Shown here: positions 1 to 7,048 of the stretch, one piece after another
How positions within the stretch are numbered: position 1 is the first letter of the stretch
How the letters are laid out: each line of letters begins with the position of its first letter
Source: Collinsella sp. TF06-26
GTDB lineage: Bacteria > Actinomycetota > Coriobacteriia > Coriobacteriales > Coriobacteriaceae
Assembly: GCF_002232035.1 (NCBI RefSeq)
Contig: NZ_NKXR01000014.1
Span: 8,924 to 50,340, forward strand
Direction of reading: 5' to 3'
DNA length: 41,417 bases
The notes under the pieces: generated by a model
Told to the model about the DNA's origin: nothing
The model's database searches: none
The model's input: only the letters and a program-made list of their open reading frames with translations
Made by a program: the position numbers and the translations under genes

Positions 1-12
1 TCCCCGCCGTAT

Positions 13-1014
13 CTAGTCTGCCCTCAGGCACTCGGGCAAGACGCTTGTAACTGCATTCATCGCTTGTGGCTTGAGATACTGCTCGTTGAGCTTTGCCTTT
101 TTGTAGGCATAGCGAGTGTCTGCCGAGTATTTGATCAGCACGTCGGTAAAGAATCGCTCCCAGCTCAGATAGTCACGGCTTTCGATGTAGCTCGATGGGT
201 CCTCGAGAATCATAGGAATGTCGTTGCTGGGGATGAGGCCGGATTGCAGAAGCGTCCACTCAAATGATTCCGGGAGAAACAGACGAACGTTCTTGTAAAC
301 GCGCTGTCCCAGCACCTTTTCGATGTAGGGGCCAAACGCTGCGCCGTCTCCTATGGCAAGGATGTTTTGCTCGGGACATTCGTGAATCGTTCGTTTTAGG
401 TTTGCTACGCCGGTGGCGGAATAGCATGGGATTCCCAGTCGGTTGCAAAGGGCGCTGTAGAATTGATAACCCGATTTGCTGTCCTCGACAACTGCGGCGT
501 CGGGTATCTCGAATCCAACATTTAGATCCTGATACAACATGCTTGCCGTGTGGTCATATAGCGGCTTGGTCACCGAGTAGAAGCGTCTGTCGCTCTTGCG
601 GCCATTAATTGTCTTGCTTGTGGTGTTGACTAGCTTTAGGATCTCGTCGACGCTGTAGGGGAGCTCGTTGGCATCGCGACGAGATATCAGAACAAAATAG
701 TTGGACGAGCCGTTTACGGCTTTGGCGAAGTCCTTTGAGTAGATAAACTCGTTGCCCTCATCTAGAAAGACGATTGAATCTTCGATGATCGACAGCTCGC
801 GCTCCCAGCGTCTGCCGGAAAGCGTTTCGCAAGGTACGTCGCAGCTGAGCGTGACGCCGCTCTCCGGTCCACGATCGTTGTAGTCGCGAATCATCGAGAT
901 GAGTGTCGTTTTGCCCGTGCCGCTGTTGCCGCGGATGAAGGAAATATTGCGTTTAAAGGTGAGCGTGTATTTGACTTTTGCGCGCTCCACGACAACGGTG
1001 TGTGTTCCCTTCAT
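13..1014 (-). CDS. P-loop ATPase of unknown function, partner of the DUF4869-like gene
   Basis: A 333-residue protein that I do not recognise by name. A clear Walker A motif (G29-N-S-G-T-G-K-T36) lies directly after a short N-terminal beta-rich stretch, and a Walker B-like IVFLDE lies at 81-86, so it should bind and hydrolyse ATP. The segment around 105-125 (SRRDANELPYSVDEI) looks like a conserved sensor region. The C-terminal half has an acidic pattern (VVED near 175-178, IGDG near 221-224, then LPES near 247-250) that loosely recalls Toprim folds; this is weak inference. No membrane segment or signal peptide is seen. The ATG overlaps the stop of the upstream gene by one base (TAATG), so the two are translationally coupled and probably act together. 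Base composition is less GC-rich than in the neighbouring aro genes, which may mean horizontal acquisition. The 3' end is inside the window, so the gene is complete. Confidence 0.75.
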   Translation of the reverse strand: MKGTHTVVVERAKVKYTLTFKRNISFIRGNSGTGKTTLISMIRDYNDRGPESGVTLSCDVPCETLSGRRWERELSIIEDSIVFLDEGNEFIYSKDFAKAVNGSSNYFVLISRRDANELPYSVDEILKLVNTTSKTINGRKSDRRFYSVTKPLYDHTASMLYQDLNVGFEIPDAAVVEDSKSGYQFYSALCNRLGIPCYSATGVANLKRTIHECPEQNILAIGDGAAFGPYIEKVLGQRVYKNVRLFLPESFEWTLLQSGLIPSNDIPMILEDPSSYIESRDYLSWERFFTDVLIKYSADTRYAYKKAKLNEQYLKPQAMNAVTSVLPECLRAD

Positions 1015-1463
1015 TATTCATCAACATCCAAAAAGTCATTCGTGGCGCCGACAAGCTCCTGCATGTTCCTGACGATGCGGCCATCGTTATTAATGCGAAT
1101 CTCAAAATGCTTCCAGGGGAATTTCATGATGTGGTAAAGGGTTACCAGCACATCCTGCTCTTTGCCAATTTTGAGCAGCCAGCGGGCGCAGTTATCTCCG
1201 CAAGTGGATGCATTAAACACCATGTTTGGTAGATTGCGCATCAGCAGCAGCGTCTTAACGCCGCCGGAAAGCTCGAGGGGCGTAATCGAACCGAGCTGTT
1301 TGCTGATGATGTTGTGGGGGCCGATGAGCTCTGATCCGTCCACGCTTTTAATCATCTGTGCGGCCATAGGGTCTTCGAACCATGAGTCCAAGTATGAGTT
1401 CCTAAAATAGGTTTCGGTATCGTAGATGGAACCGGGGAAATCCCCCAGGTGAATACTCAGCAT
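1014..1463 (-). CDS. DUF4869-like hypothetical protein
   Basis: A 149-residue soluble protein beginning MLSIHLGDF. It resembles the uncharacterised DUF4869 family by recall: a short N-terminal strand, a central segment mentioning tyrosine-rich YFRNSYLDSWF, and a C-terminal INNDGRIV motif. No catalytic motif, membrane span or signal peptide is visible. The ATG at 1463 is chosen because a GGAG site lies about seven bases upstream. The open frame continues further upstream, but that part is antisense-like read-through across aroQ and has no start signal. It is the first gene of a two-gene unit with the ATPase that follows, overlapping it by one base. A perfect TATAAT lies 32 bases upstream of the start. 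The function is unknown. Confidence 0.75.
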   Translation of the reverse strand: MLSIHLGDFPGSIYDTETYFRNSYLDSWFEDPMAAQMIKSVDGSELIGPHNIISKQLGSITPLELSGGVKTLLLMRNLPNMVFNASTCGDNCARWLLKIGKEQDVLVTLYHIMKFPWKHFEIRINNDGRIVRNMQELVGATNDFLDVDE

Positions 1464-1494
1464 GTGGGTCTCCAGACGTTGTGTGACTGCAACG

Positions 1495-1500
1495 ATTATA
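1495..1500 (-). promoter_or_regulatory. -10 element (TATAAT) for the DUF4869/ATPase pair
   Basis: On the minus strand a perfect TATAAT lies 32 bases before the ATG at 1463. No good -35 hexamer sits 16-18 bases further upstream, where the 3' arm of a GC-rich hairpin falls. The pair therefore seems to have its own promoter and not to depend on read-through from aroQ. Confidence 0.45.
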
Positions 1501-1517
1501 TGCCAGTAATTAAATGT

Positions 1518-1543
1518 CGGCAGCAGCGAGGTCGCTGCTGCCG
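1518..1543 (-). terminator. GC-rich stem-loop after the aro operon
   Basis: Perfect 12-bp arms (CGGCAGCAGCGA and its complement) surround a two-base centre, between the aroQ stop and the next minus-strand promoter. It sits where an operon terminator is expected. On the minus strand it is followed by ACATTTAATTA and not by a clean T-run, so it may be a U-tract-less terminator or a 3'-end stabiliser. Confidence 0.5.
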
Positions 1544-1594
1544 GCGCTGGAGTTCTGTTCGTGTGAATCGGTGCTAATAAATTGATCCGCGACG

Positions 1595-2032
1595 CTACTT
1601 TACGAGATGCTTTTTCAGCAGCTCCAACGCGTGGGCGTAGCCTTGGAGGCCTTCGCCGGTGATGGTGGCGAAGCAGGCCAAGCGGGCGTAGCTCACCTGG
1701 CGGAAGTCCTCGCGCGTCTCTACGGCGCTGATGTGTACCTCGACGGCAGGGATGGCGACGGCCTTGAGGGCGTCGAGGATCGCCACGCTCGTATGCGTGT
1801 ATGCCGCCGGGTTGATGACGATGCCGTCGACCTTGCCGTAGGCCTCCTGGATCTTGTCGACGATGCTGCCCTCGTGGTTGGACTGGAAAACCTCGACCTC
1901 GTCGAAGCCCTGTGCGGCGCCCGCTTCCTGGCAGATCTGCACTAGGCGGTCGTAGTTGTCGCTGCCATAGATGCCCGGCTCGCGAATGCCGAGCATGTTG
2001 AGGTTGGGGCCGTTGATGACGAGTGCTTTCAT
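1595..2032 (-). CDS. aroQ: Type II 3-dehydroquinate dehydratase
   Basis: A 145-residue enzyme of the shikimate pathway that dehydrates 3-dehydroquinate to 3-dehydroshikimate in the cytosol. The type II hallmarks are all visible: the N-terminal INGPNLNMLG, the catalytic Tyr in the following flexible loop (EPGIYG), QSNHEG, the INPAAYTHTS segment, and EVHIS near residue 100. The length is typical of the family. The start at 2032 is preceded by AAAGGAAG at good spacing; a longer upstream frame runs into the aroE-aroK reading region without a start signal. It is the last gene of the aromatic operon, separated from the aroE-aroK fusion by a 64-bp gap that contains a palindromic repeat. Confidence 0.96.
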   Translation of the reverse strand: MKALVINGPNLNMLGIREPGIYGSDNYDRLVQICQEAGAAQGFDEVEVFQSNHEGSIVDKIQEAYGKVDGIVINPAAYTHTSVAILDALKAVAIPAVEVHISAVETREDFRQVSYARLACFATITGEGLQGYAHALELLKKHLVK

Positions 2033-2053
2033 GTTTGCTTCCTTTGCGGTCGA

Positions 2054-2094
2054 GAAACCGCCACATAGGTGCCTGTCCCCTTTGTGGTGGTTTT
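2054..2094. repeat. Imperfect palindromic intergenic element
   Basis: Sixteen-base arms (2054-2069 and 2079-2094) match at 13 positions and flank the centre TGCCTGTCC. The unit contains GGTGCCTGTCCCC, and it fills the gap between the aroE-aroK fusion and aroQ almost exactly. Such GGGACAGG-bearing palindromes recall REP-like elements mobilised by Y1 transposases; that link is an inference. There is no terminal T-run, so it is not a standard terminator. Confidence 0.55.
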
Positions 2095-2096
2095 GG

Positions 2097-3347
2097 TTAG
2101 AGAGCGGATGGGAGGGTGTCGAGGAGGGCTTGGGCGGTGTTGGCAGCGCAGTCGCGTGAGTCGATGATGTAGTCGGCCCAGGCGCGGTAGCGCGGCATGC
2201 GCTGCTCGGCCAGCTTGTCGATGCCATCGCGGGCGGTGATGGGGCGACCCTTGTGGGCGAGTTCGTCGAGCTTACGGTTGAGCATCACGATCTGGCTGTT
2301 CTGGTGCAGTAGCGGGTAGTTCTCGTCGCGCGTGACCACGCCGCCGCCCGTGGAAAGCACCAGGCCGCTGCGCTTGGAGATGCCGGCCAGCGCCGCCGTC
2401 TCCTGTTCGCGGAAGGCCGCCTCGCCGCGCTCGACGATAAAGTCGGCGCAGGGCATGCCCAGGCGCTCCTCGAGGGCGCGGTCCAGGTCGATGTGCTCTC
2501 GCCCCGTGAGCAGGGCAATCTGCTCGCCCACGCGGGTCTTGCCCGAGCCCGGCATACCGATCAGCGCGATGTTCTGTTCGCGGCGTGACAGGCGCTCCGT
2601 TACGTCCAGAATGCGCTCACGCGAAGTGACCTGGCCGGTGTAGCGCTCAACGGCTTGCACCGCCTGGGCCACGAGCATCAGCAGGCCGCCTATGCAGGGG
2701 ATGCCGCGGCGCTCGGCCTCGAGCATCAGGCCCGTGCGTGCAGGGTTGTAGACAATGTCGATGACGCCTTCGAGCGCATCGAGCCCCTCGAGCGTGCAGG
2801 GGGCATCGGGACAGTGGGGGAACATGCCGGCGGGCGTGCAGTTGACGAGCAGTGCGGCGTCGGACTGCTGCGCGATGTTGTCGTAGTTGACTTCGCTCGT
2901 GCGGCCGACCGGCACGACGATGGCGCCCAGGTCGCCGAGCACCATGCTGGCAGTGGTGCCGGCGCCACCGGTGGCACCGAGCACGAGGGCCTTCTTGCCG
3001 GCAACCTCTACGCCCAACTCCTCGACCAGACACTGAAAACCAAAGTAGTCGGTGTTGTCGCCGCGCAGGCGGCCGTCGGGCAGGCGCGTGATGGTGTTGA
3101 CGTTTCCCATACGCTCGGCGAGTGGACTCAGCTCGTCCAGGTATTCCATGACGGCGCGCTTGTAGGGGATGGTCACGTTGGTGCCCTCCCATTCGTCACC
3201 CGTCATAAAAGCCTGGAGGTCCTCGGGCTCGCGCTCAAATCGTACGTACTCGAGCCCCGCGAGCTCCTTGTAGATGGTCGGGGTGTAGCTGTGGCCCAGC
3301 ACGCGGCCCAGCACGCCGTAGGGGCGGGTTGCGGCGACATCGGTCAT
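2097..3347 (-). CDS. Bifunctional shikimate dehydrogenase / shikimate kinase (AroE-AroK fusion)
   Basis: A 416-residue fusion carrying two consecutive-in-function steps of the shikimate pathway. Residues 1 to about 250 are AroE: a SxxP-type substrate loop at 20-23, catalytic Lys63 in NVTIPYK, Asp100 in NTD, and a nucleotide-binding loop GATGGAG near 124-130. Residues about 257-416 are AroK: Walker A GMPGSGKT at 264-271, DLD at 287-289, FRE near 312-314, GGG at 334-336 and Arg368 in the lid. All key residues are present in both halves, so both activities are expected: dehydroshikimate reduction with NADPH, then ATP-dependent phosphorylation of shikimate. The ATG directly abuts the pheA stop codon (TAG), and its GGAGGT site lies within the end of pheA. 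This suggests tight translational coupling. Confidence 0.95.
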   Translation of the reverse strand: MTDVAATRPYGVLGRVLGHSYTPTIYKELAGLEYVRFEREPEDLQAFMTGDEWEGTNVTIPYKRAVMEYLDELSPLAERMGNVNTITRLPDGRLRGDNTDYFGFQCLVEELGVEVAGKKALVLGATGGAGTTASMVLGDLGAIVVPVGRTSEVNYDNIAQQSDAALLVNCTPAGMFPHCPDAPCTLEGLDALEGVIDIVYNPARTGLMLEAERRGIPCIGGLLMLVAQAVQAVERYTGQVTSRERILDVTERLSRREQNIALIGMPGSGKTRVGEQIALLTGREHIDLDRALEERLGMPCADFIVERGEAAFREQETAALAGISKRSGLVLSTGGGVVTRDENYPLLHQNSQIVMLNRKLDELAHKGRPITARDGIDKLAEQRMPRYRAWADYIIDSRDCAANTAQALLDTLPSAL

Positions 3348-4493
3348 CTAGAGCACCTCCGTGTAACTGCCAAAGTAGGTGAAGCTCTCGCACACGTCGT
3401 CGATGGAATCGAGCAGGTCATTGAGGGCCTTGCTGCCAAAGGGGCAGTCCAGGTCAAAGTAGAACATAAACTCAAAGTCGTGCCCGGGGATGGGGCGGCT
3501 CTCGAGCTTGATGAGGTTGATATTGAGCGCGTAGAAGCGCTCGAGTACGCGATAGAGCGCGCCCGGCTCGTTGGCCGTGGTAATCATGAGCGAGGTGCGG
3601 TTGGCGCCGGGGTAGACGCGTGGCTCGCGGCTGATGACGACAAAGCGCGTGTAGTTGTTGTCCGAGTCCTGGATGTTGGGCTCCAGTACCTCCAGGCCGT
3701 AGAGTGCGGCGCAGCTGCGCGATGCGATGGCGGCAACATCGGTGCGCTCGGAGCTGGCGACCATCTCGGCCGACATGGCGGTGTTGGGGTACTTGGTGGC
3801 GTGCAGGCCGTGCGCCTCGATAAAGCCAGCGCACTGCGCGATGGCCTGACCGTGGCTGTAGACCTCGCGTATGCCCGCGAGCTTGGTGCCGGGCTTGACG
3901 AGCAAGTTGTGGTCGATCTTGAGGCGCAGCGAGCGCACGATGTGGAAGTCGAACTGGGCGAGCAGGTCGTAGACGGCGTTGACCGAGCCGGCGGTGGAGT
4001 TTTCGATGGGCAGCACGCCAAACTCGCAGAAGCCGTCGCGCACGGCTCGCATAACGCCTTCGAAGGTCTCGAAGAACGCAATATCGGGCACGTCGAAGAG
4101 TTTGCACGCGGCGATTTGACTGTAAGCGCCCTCAACGCCCTGGCAGGCGACGGTAGCCGTCTGGGGGAAGGGCGTGTCAAAGGCCACGGCCGTGGCGTGG
4201 GCCTTTTGTGAGACGGTGATGCCCTTGAGCTCGTTGATGTAGCGCTGCTGCTCGGCCTTGCTCATGCTCATGAGGAGGCGGAACAGGGTGATGGTCTGCG
4301 CCTCGTAGCGCTCGGGCGCGCGGCTGGCAAGGTTGTTGAGCTTGGAGCGCTCACGGGCGGGGTCGAAGACGGCCTTGCCCATCTCGATTTTTGACTTGGC
4401 GACCTCGGTGGCAATGTCCATGCGCTCGACAAAGCTGTTGAGGAGCGTGGTGTCGATGCCATCGATGGCCTGACGAATATCGGCAAGGTCCAT
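3348..4493 (-). CDS. pheA: P-protein: chorismate mutase / prephenate dehydratase
   Basis: A 381-residue bifunctional enzyme leading to phenylpyruvate. The N-terminal ~85 residues form an AroQ-type helical chorismate mutase (MDLADIRQAIDGID start). A prephenate dehydratase domain follows, with ENSTAGSV and the NYTRFVVIS motif that carries the catalytic Thr. A C-terminal ACT domain contains the KLESRP phenylalanine-binding motif, so feedback inhibition by phenylalanine is expected. A GTG five codons earlier (4508) is possible, but the ATG at 4493 has AAAGGGG six bases upstream and matches the usual mutase start. The gene is downstream of aroC and is separated from it by a perfect 34-bp palindrome. 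Its stop abuts the start of the aroE-aroK fusion. Confidence 0.95.
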   Translation of the reverse strand: MDLADIRQAIDGIDTTLLNSFVERMDIATEVAKSKIEMGKAVFDPARERSKLNNLASRAPERYEAQTITLFRLLMSMSKAEQQRYINELKGITVSQKAHATAVAFDTPFPQTATVACQGVEGAYSQIAACKLFDVPDIAFFETFEGVMRAVRDGFCEFGVLPIENSTAGSVNAVYDLLAQFDFHIVRSLRLKIDHNLLVKPGTKLAGIREVYSHGQAIAQCAGFIEAHGLHATKYPNTAMSAEMVASSERTDVAAIASRSCAALYGLEVLEPNIQDSDNNYTRFVVISREPRVYPGANRTSLMITTANEPGALYRVLERFYALNINLIKLESRPIPGHDFEFMFYFDLDCPFGSKALNDLLDSIDDVCESFTYFGSYTEVL

Positions 4494-4514
4494 GGAGACC
4501 CCTTTCACGAGTCG

Positions 4515-4590
4515 GTGATTTTTCTGGGACGGGGATTAAAAAATCATTAGGTACACAATGATTTTTTAATCCCCGTCCCAGAAAAATCAC
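4515..4590. repeat. Perfect 34-bp inverted repeat with 8-base loop
   Basis: Arms at 4515-4548 and 4557-4590 are exact reverse complements. They begin GTGATTTTTCTGGGACGGGG and surround the loop AGGTACAC. The element fills the aroC-pheA intergenic gap. It ends without a T-run on either strand, so it is not a typical intrinsic terminator. As RNA it would form a very stable 34-bp hairpin. The likely nature is a palindromic mobile repeat (MITE- or REP-like), possibly with an effect on expression within the operon. Confidence 0.85.
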
Positions 4591-4629
4591 TGGGTGGGCG
4601 TGGGGGCCGGAGTTGGCCCCCGGAGATTT

Positions 4630-5727
4630 TTAGAGCTGGCCTGCGTCCTCGAGGAGAGCGTCCCAAATCGCGAGGGCGGCGGCTGCTTCGGCTACGGGGA
4701 CGGCTCGGGGGACGATGCAGGGATCGTGGCGGCCGTGGACCGAGAGCTCGGCATTTTCCATAGCGTCCATGTCCACCGTCTGCTGCTCACGACCAATGGA
4801 GGGCGTCGGCTTTACGGCCATGCGCCACATGACGGGCGCGCCGGTCGAAATACCGCCCAGGATGCCGCCGGCGTTGTTGGACTCGACCTCGATCTCGCCG
4901 GTCTCGGCATCGATGCGATACGGATCATTGTTCTCGCTGCCGCGCATGGCGGCCACGGCAAAGCCCATGCCAAACTCCACGCCCTTTACGGCGGGAATGC
5001 CAAACGCGATCTGCGCGATGCGGTTCTCGATGCCGTCGAACATGGGGTCGCCGATGCCCGCGGGAAGCCCGTAAATGCCGCACTCCACGATGCCGCCGAT
5101 GCTGTCGAGTTCGTCGCGCGCGGCTAGGATTTCCTCGCGCATGCGGCCGGCTGCGGCGGCGTCAATGCAAGGAAGATCGTTCGTCAGGATCGCCTTGCGG
5201 TCGGCCTCGCGATAGACCATATCGTCCATCGGCAGGTCGGAGATGCCGCCGATCTGCGCCACATGCGCCATGACCTTAATGCCGCGGGCCTCAAGTGCCT
5301 GCAGCGCGATGCCGCCCGCGATGCATAAGGGTGCTGTTAGGCGGCCGGAAAAGTGCCCGCCGCCGGCGACATCGTGCATGTTGTGATACTTCATGCGCGC
5401 AGGGAAGTCCGCATGTCCCGGACGGGGCTTGCGGCGCAGCTCGGAGTAATCCTTGGAGCGCGTGTTGGTGTTCTCGATAATCGCGGCAATGGGCGCGCCG
5501 GTGGTGTGCCCATCGACCACGCCGGCGATGATTTGGGCGGCGTCGGCCTCGCGGCGCTTGGTCGCGGTCTCGTCGCGACCGGGGGCGCGACGGTTCAAAA
5601 AGGCCTGCAGCGCTTCTTGGTCAACGGCGATGCCGGCGGGGACGCCATCGAGCGAGCAGCCGATGGCGGGGGAGTGCGACTGGCCGAAGATGCTTACGTG
5701 CAAGACGTTGCCAAAGGTCGAGGACAT
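4630..5727 (-). CDS. aroC: Chorismate synthase
   Basis: A 365-residue enzyme catalysing the last common step, conversion of EPSP to chorismate with reduced FMN. Visible family signatures are the N-terminal GNVLHVSIFGQSHSPAIG with its conserved His, RRxPGR near 47-51, the region GHADFPARMKYH, the GGGHFSGR loop near 122-129, and the C-terminal RHDPCIVPRAVPV. The length matches the monofunctional bacterial form. The start has a very strong GAGGAGGA site seven bases upstream, lying over the end of aroA, and there is one base between the two genes. It is the fifth gene of the aromatic operon. Confidence 0.97.
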   Translation of the reverse strand: MSSTFGNVLHVSIFGQSHSPAIGCSLDGVPAGIAVDQEALQAFLNRRAPGRDETATKRREADAAQIIAGVVDGHTTGAPIAAIIENTNTRSKDYSELRRKPRPGHADFPARMKYHNMHDVAGGGHFSGRLTAPLCIAGGIALQALEARGIKVMAHVAQIGGISDLPMDDMVYREADRKAILTNDLPCIDAAAAGRMREEILAARDELDSIGGIVECGIYGLPAGIGDPMFDGIENRIAQIAFGIPAVKGVEFGMGFAVAAMRGSENNDPYRIDAETGEIEVESNNAGGILGGISTGAPVMWRMAVKPTPSIGREQQTVDMDAMENAELSVHGRHDPCIVPRAVPVAEAAAALAIWDALLEDAGQL

Positions 5728-5728
5728 G

Positions 5729-7048
5729 CTATTCCTCCTCGAGTGTGACCTTGCCGCCCAGCAGGCGGTAGTGGTCGAAGAAATCGGGATAGGACTTGTT
5801 GACGGCCTCGGCGCCGTGGATCACGACCTCGCCGGCGGCGCGGCTCGCGGCGATAGCGGCCATCATGGCGATGCGGTGGTCGTTGTGCGAATCGACCTCG
5901 CCGCCGGTGAAGGCATCGACACCCTTGATGATGAGGTCATCGCCGGCAATGCGCACCTGCGCGCCCAGCGCGGTGAGCTCGCGGGTGGTGGTGACCAGGC
6001 GGTCGGATTCCTTGATGCGCAGACGGGCGCAATCGCGGATAAAGGTGCGGCCCTGTGCCAGTGAGGCCACGGCCGAGATGACGGGCACCAGGTCCGGAAT
6101 GTCGTGGGCACTCATCTCAAAGCCGGCGAGCTTGTCGGACTGCACGGTGGCGGCGTTGGTGGAGCGCACGATGCGGGCGCCAAAGCGCGAAAGCGCGGCA
6201 AGCACGTTACGGTCGCCCTGTGCGGAGCTCAGCGACACGCCCTCGACGGTGATGGGGTCGTTGCCGATGGCACCGGCGCACAGCCAAAAGGCGGCGTTGG
6301 ACCAGTCGCCCTCGACGGCTACGCTGCCGGGCGTGCGGTACGAGCCGCTGCTCACGCGGAAGTTCGTGACCTCGGGCTGGCCGTCCTTGGCCGGAATACG
6401 CTCGACGTTGACCTCGACGCCAAAGGCCTTCATGGCCTGGATCGTCAGGTTGATGTAGGGACGGCTCTCAATGAGGCCGGTTACCTGCACGCAGGAGGGC
6501 TGGGCCAGCAGCGGGGCTGCCAGCAGAAGGCCGGAGATATACTGCGAGCTCACGTTGCCCGGAAGCACAAAGGTGCCCGGGCGCATGCGGCCGCTCGTCT
6601 TGAGCGGAAAACCGCCCAGACCCTGTAGGTCGCAGCCGGCGGCGATGATCTCGTCCGAGAGCGGGGAGAGCGGGCGGGCGCCCAAGCGCCCCTGACCCAC
6701 AAAAGTTGCTTCTGCACCCAGCGCGCAGGCGACAGGCAGCATAAAGCGGAGCGTGGAGCCGCTTTCACCGCAGTCAAGCGTGCCGCCGGCAAGGGCCTTG
6801 AGCAGGCCAAACTCAACACTCTTCATGGTGGGGTGGACCTGGAAGCCGTCCTCGACGGTCTCGATGCGAGCACCCAGGGCCGTAAGGCAACGCACCGTGG
6901 CCTCGATGTCGGCGCAGGTGGTGTTGCAGGTGACGTGCGTCTCGCCGTTGGCGAGCGCAGCGCAGATGATGAGGCGATGCGCCATCGACTTGGACGCGAT
7001 GGCGGGAACGGTGCCCTTGAGCGGGGACGGGGTGATGCGGGCTAGCAT
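5729..7048 (-). CDS. aroA: 3-phosphoshikimate 1-carboxyvinyltransferase (EPSP synthase)
   Basis: A 439-residue enzyme joining PEP to shikimate 3-phosphate. Signatures seen are KSMAHRLIICAAL near residue 21 (substrate-binding Lys-Ser), DCGESGSTLRF near 93-103, the GNVSSQYISGLLLA loop, KESDR and DHRIAMM. The two-domain length is normal. The start at 7048 lies seven bases inside the end of aroB and is preceded by AGAAGGGAG, so translation is coupled to aroB. The usual GNAGT glyphosate-loop sequence is replaced here by GESGS; judging glyphosate sensitivity would need a structural comparison. Confidence 0.96.
   Translation of the reverse strand: MLARITPSPLKGTVPAIASKSMAHRLIICAALANGETHVTCNTTCADIEATVRCLTALGARIETVEDGFQVHPTMKSVEFGLLKALAGGTLDCGESGSTLRFMLPVACALGAEATFVGQGRLGARPLSPLSDEIIAAGCDLQGLGGFPLKTSGRMRPGTFVLPGNVSSQYISGLLLAAPLLAQPSCVQVTGLIESRPYINLTIQAMKAFGVEVNVERIPAKDGQPEVTNFRVSSGSYRTPGSVAVEGDWSNAAFWLCAGAIGNDPITVEGVSLSSAQGDRNVLAALSRFGARIVRSTNAATVQSDKLAGFEMSAHDIPDLVPVISAVASLAQGRTFIRDCARLRIKESDRLVTTTRELTALGAQVRIAGDDLIIKGVDAFTGGEVDSHNDHRIAMMAAIAASRAAGEVVIHGAEAVNKSYPDFFDHYRLLGGKVTLEEE

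Noticed and set aside
1464-2066. N-terminal extension of the DUF4869-like gene
   Set aside because: The extension overlaps aroQ in another frame, is Arg/His/Gly-rich nonsense, and passes through the hairpin. The ATG at 1463 has its own GGAG site.
2655-4211. Plus-strand open frame of 518 codons across aroE and pheA
   Set aside because: It is antisense to verified genes and lacks start signals or motifs.
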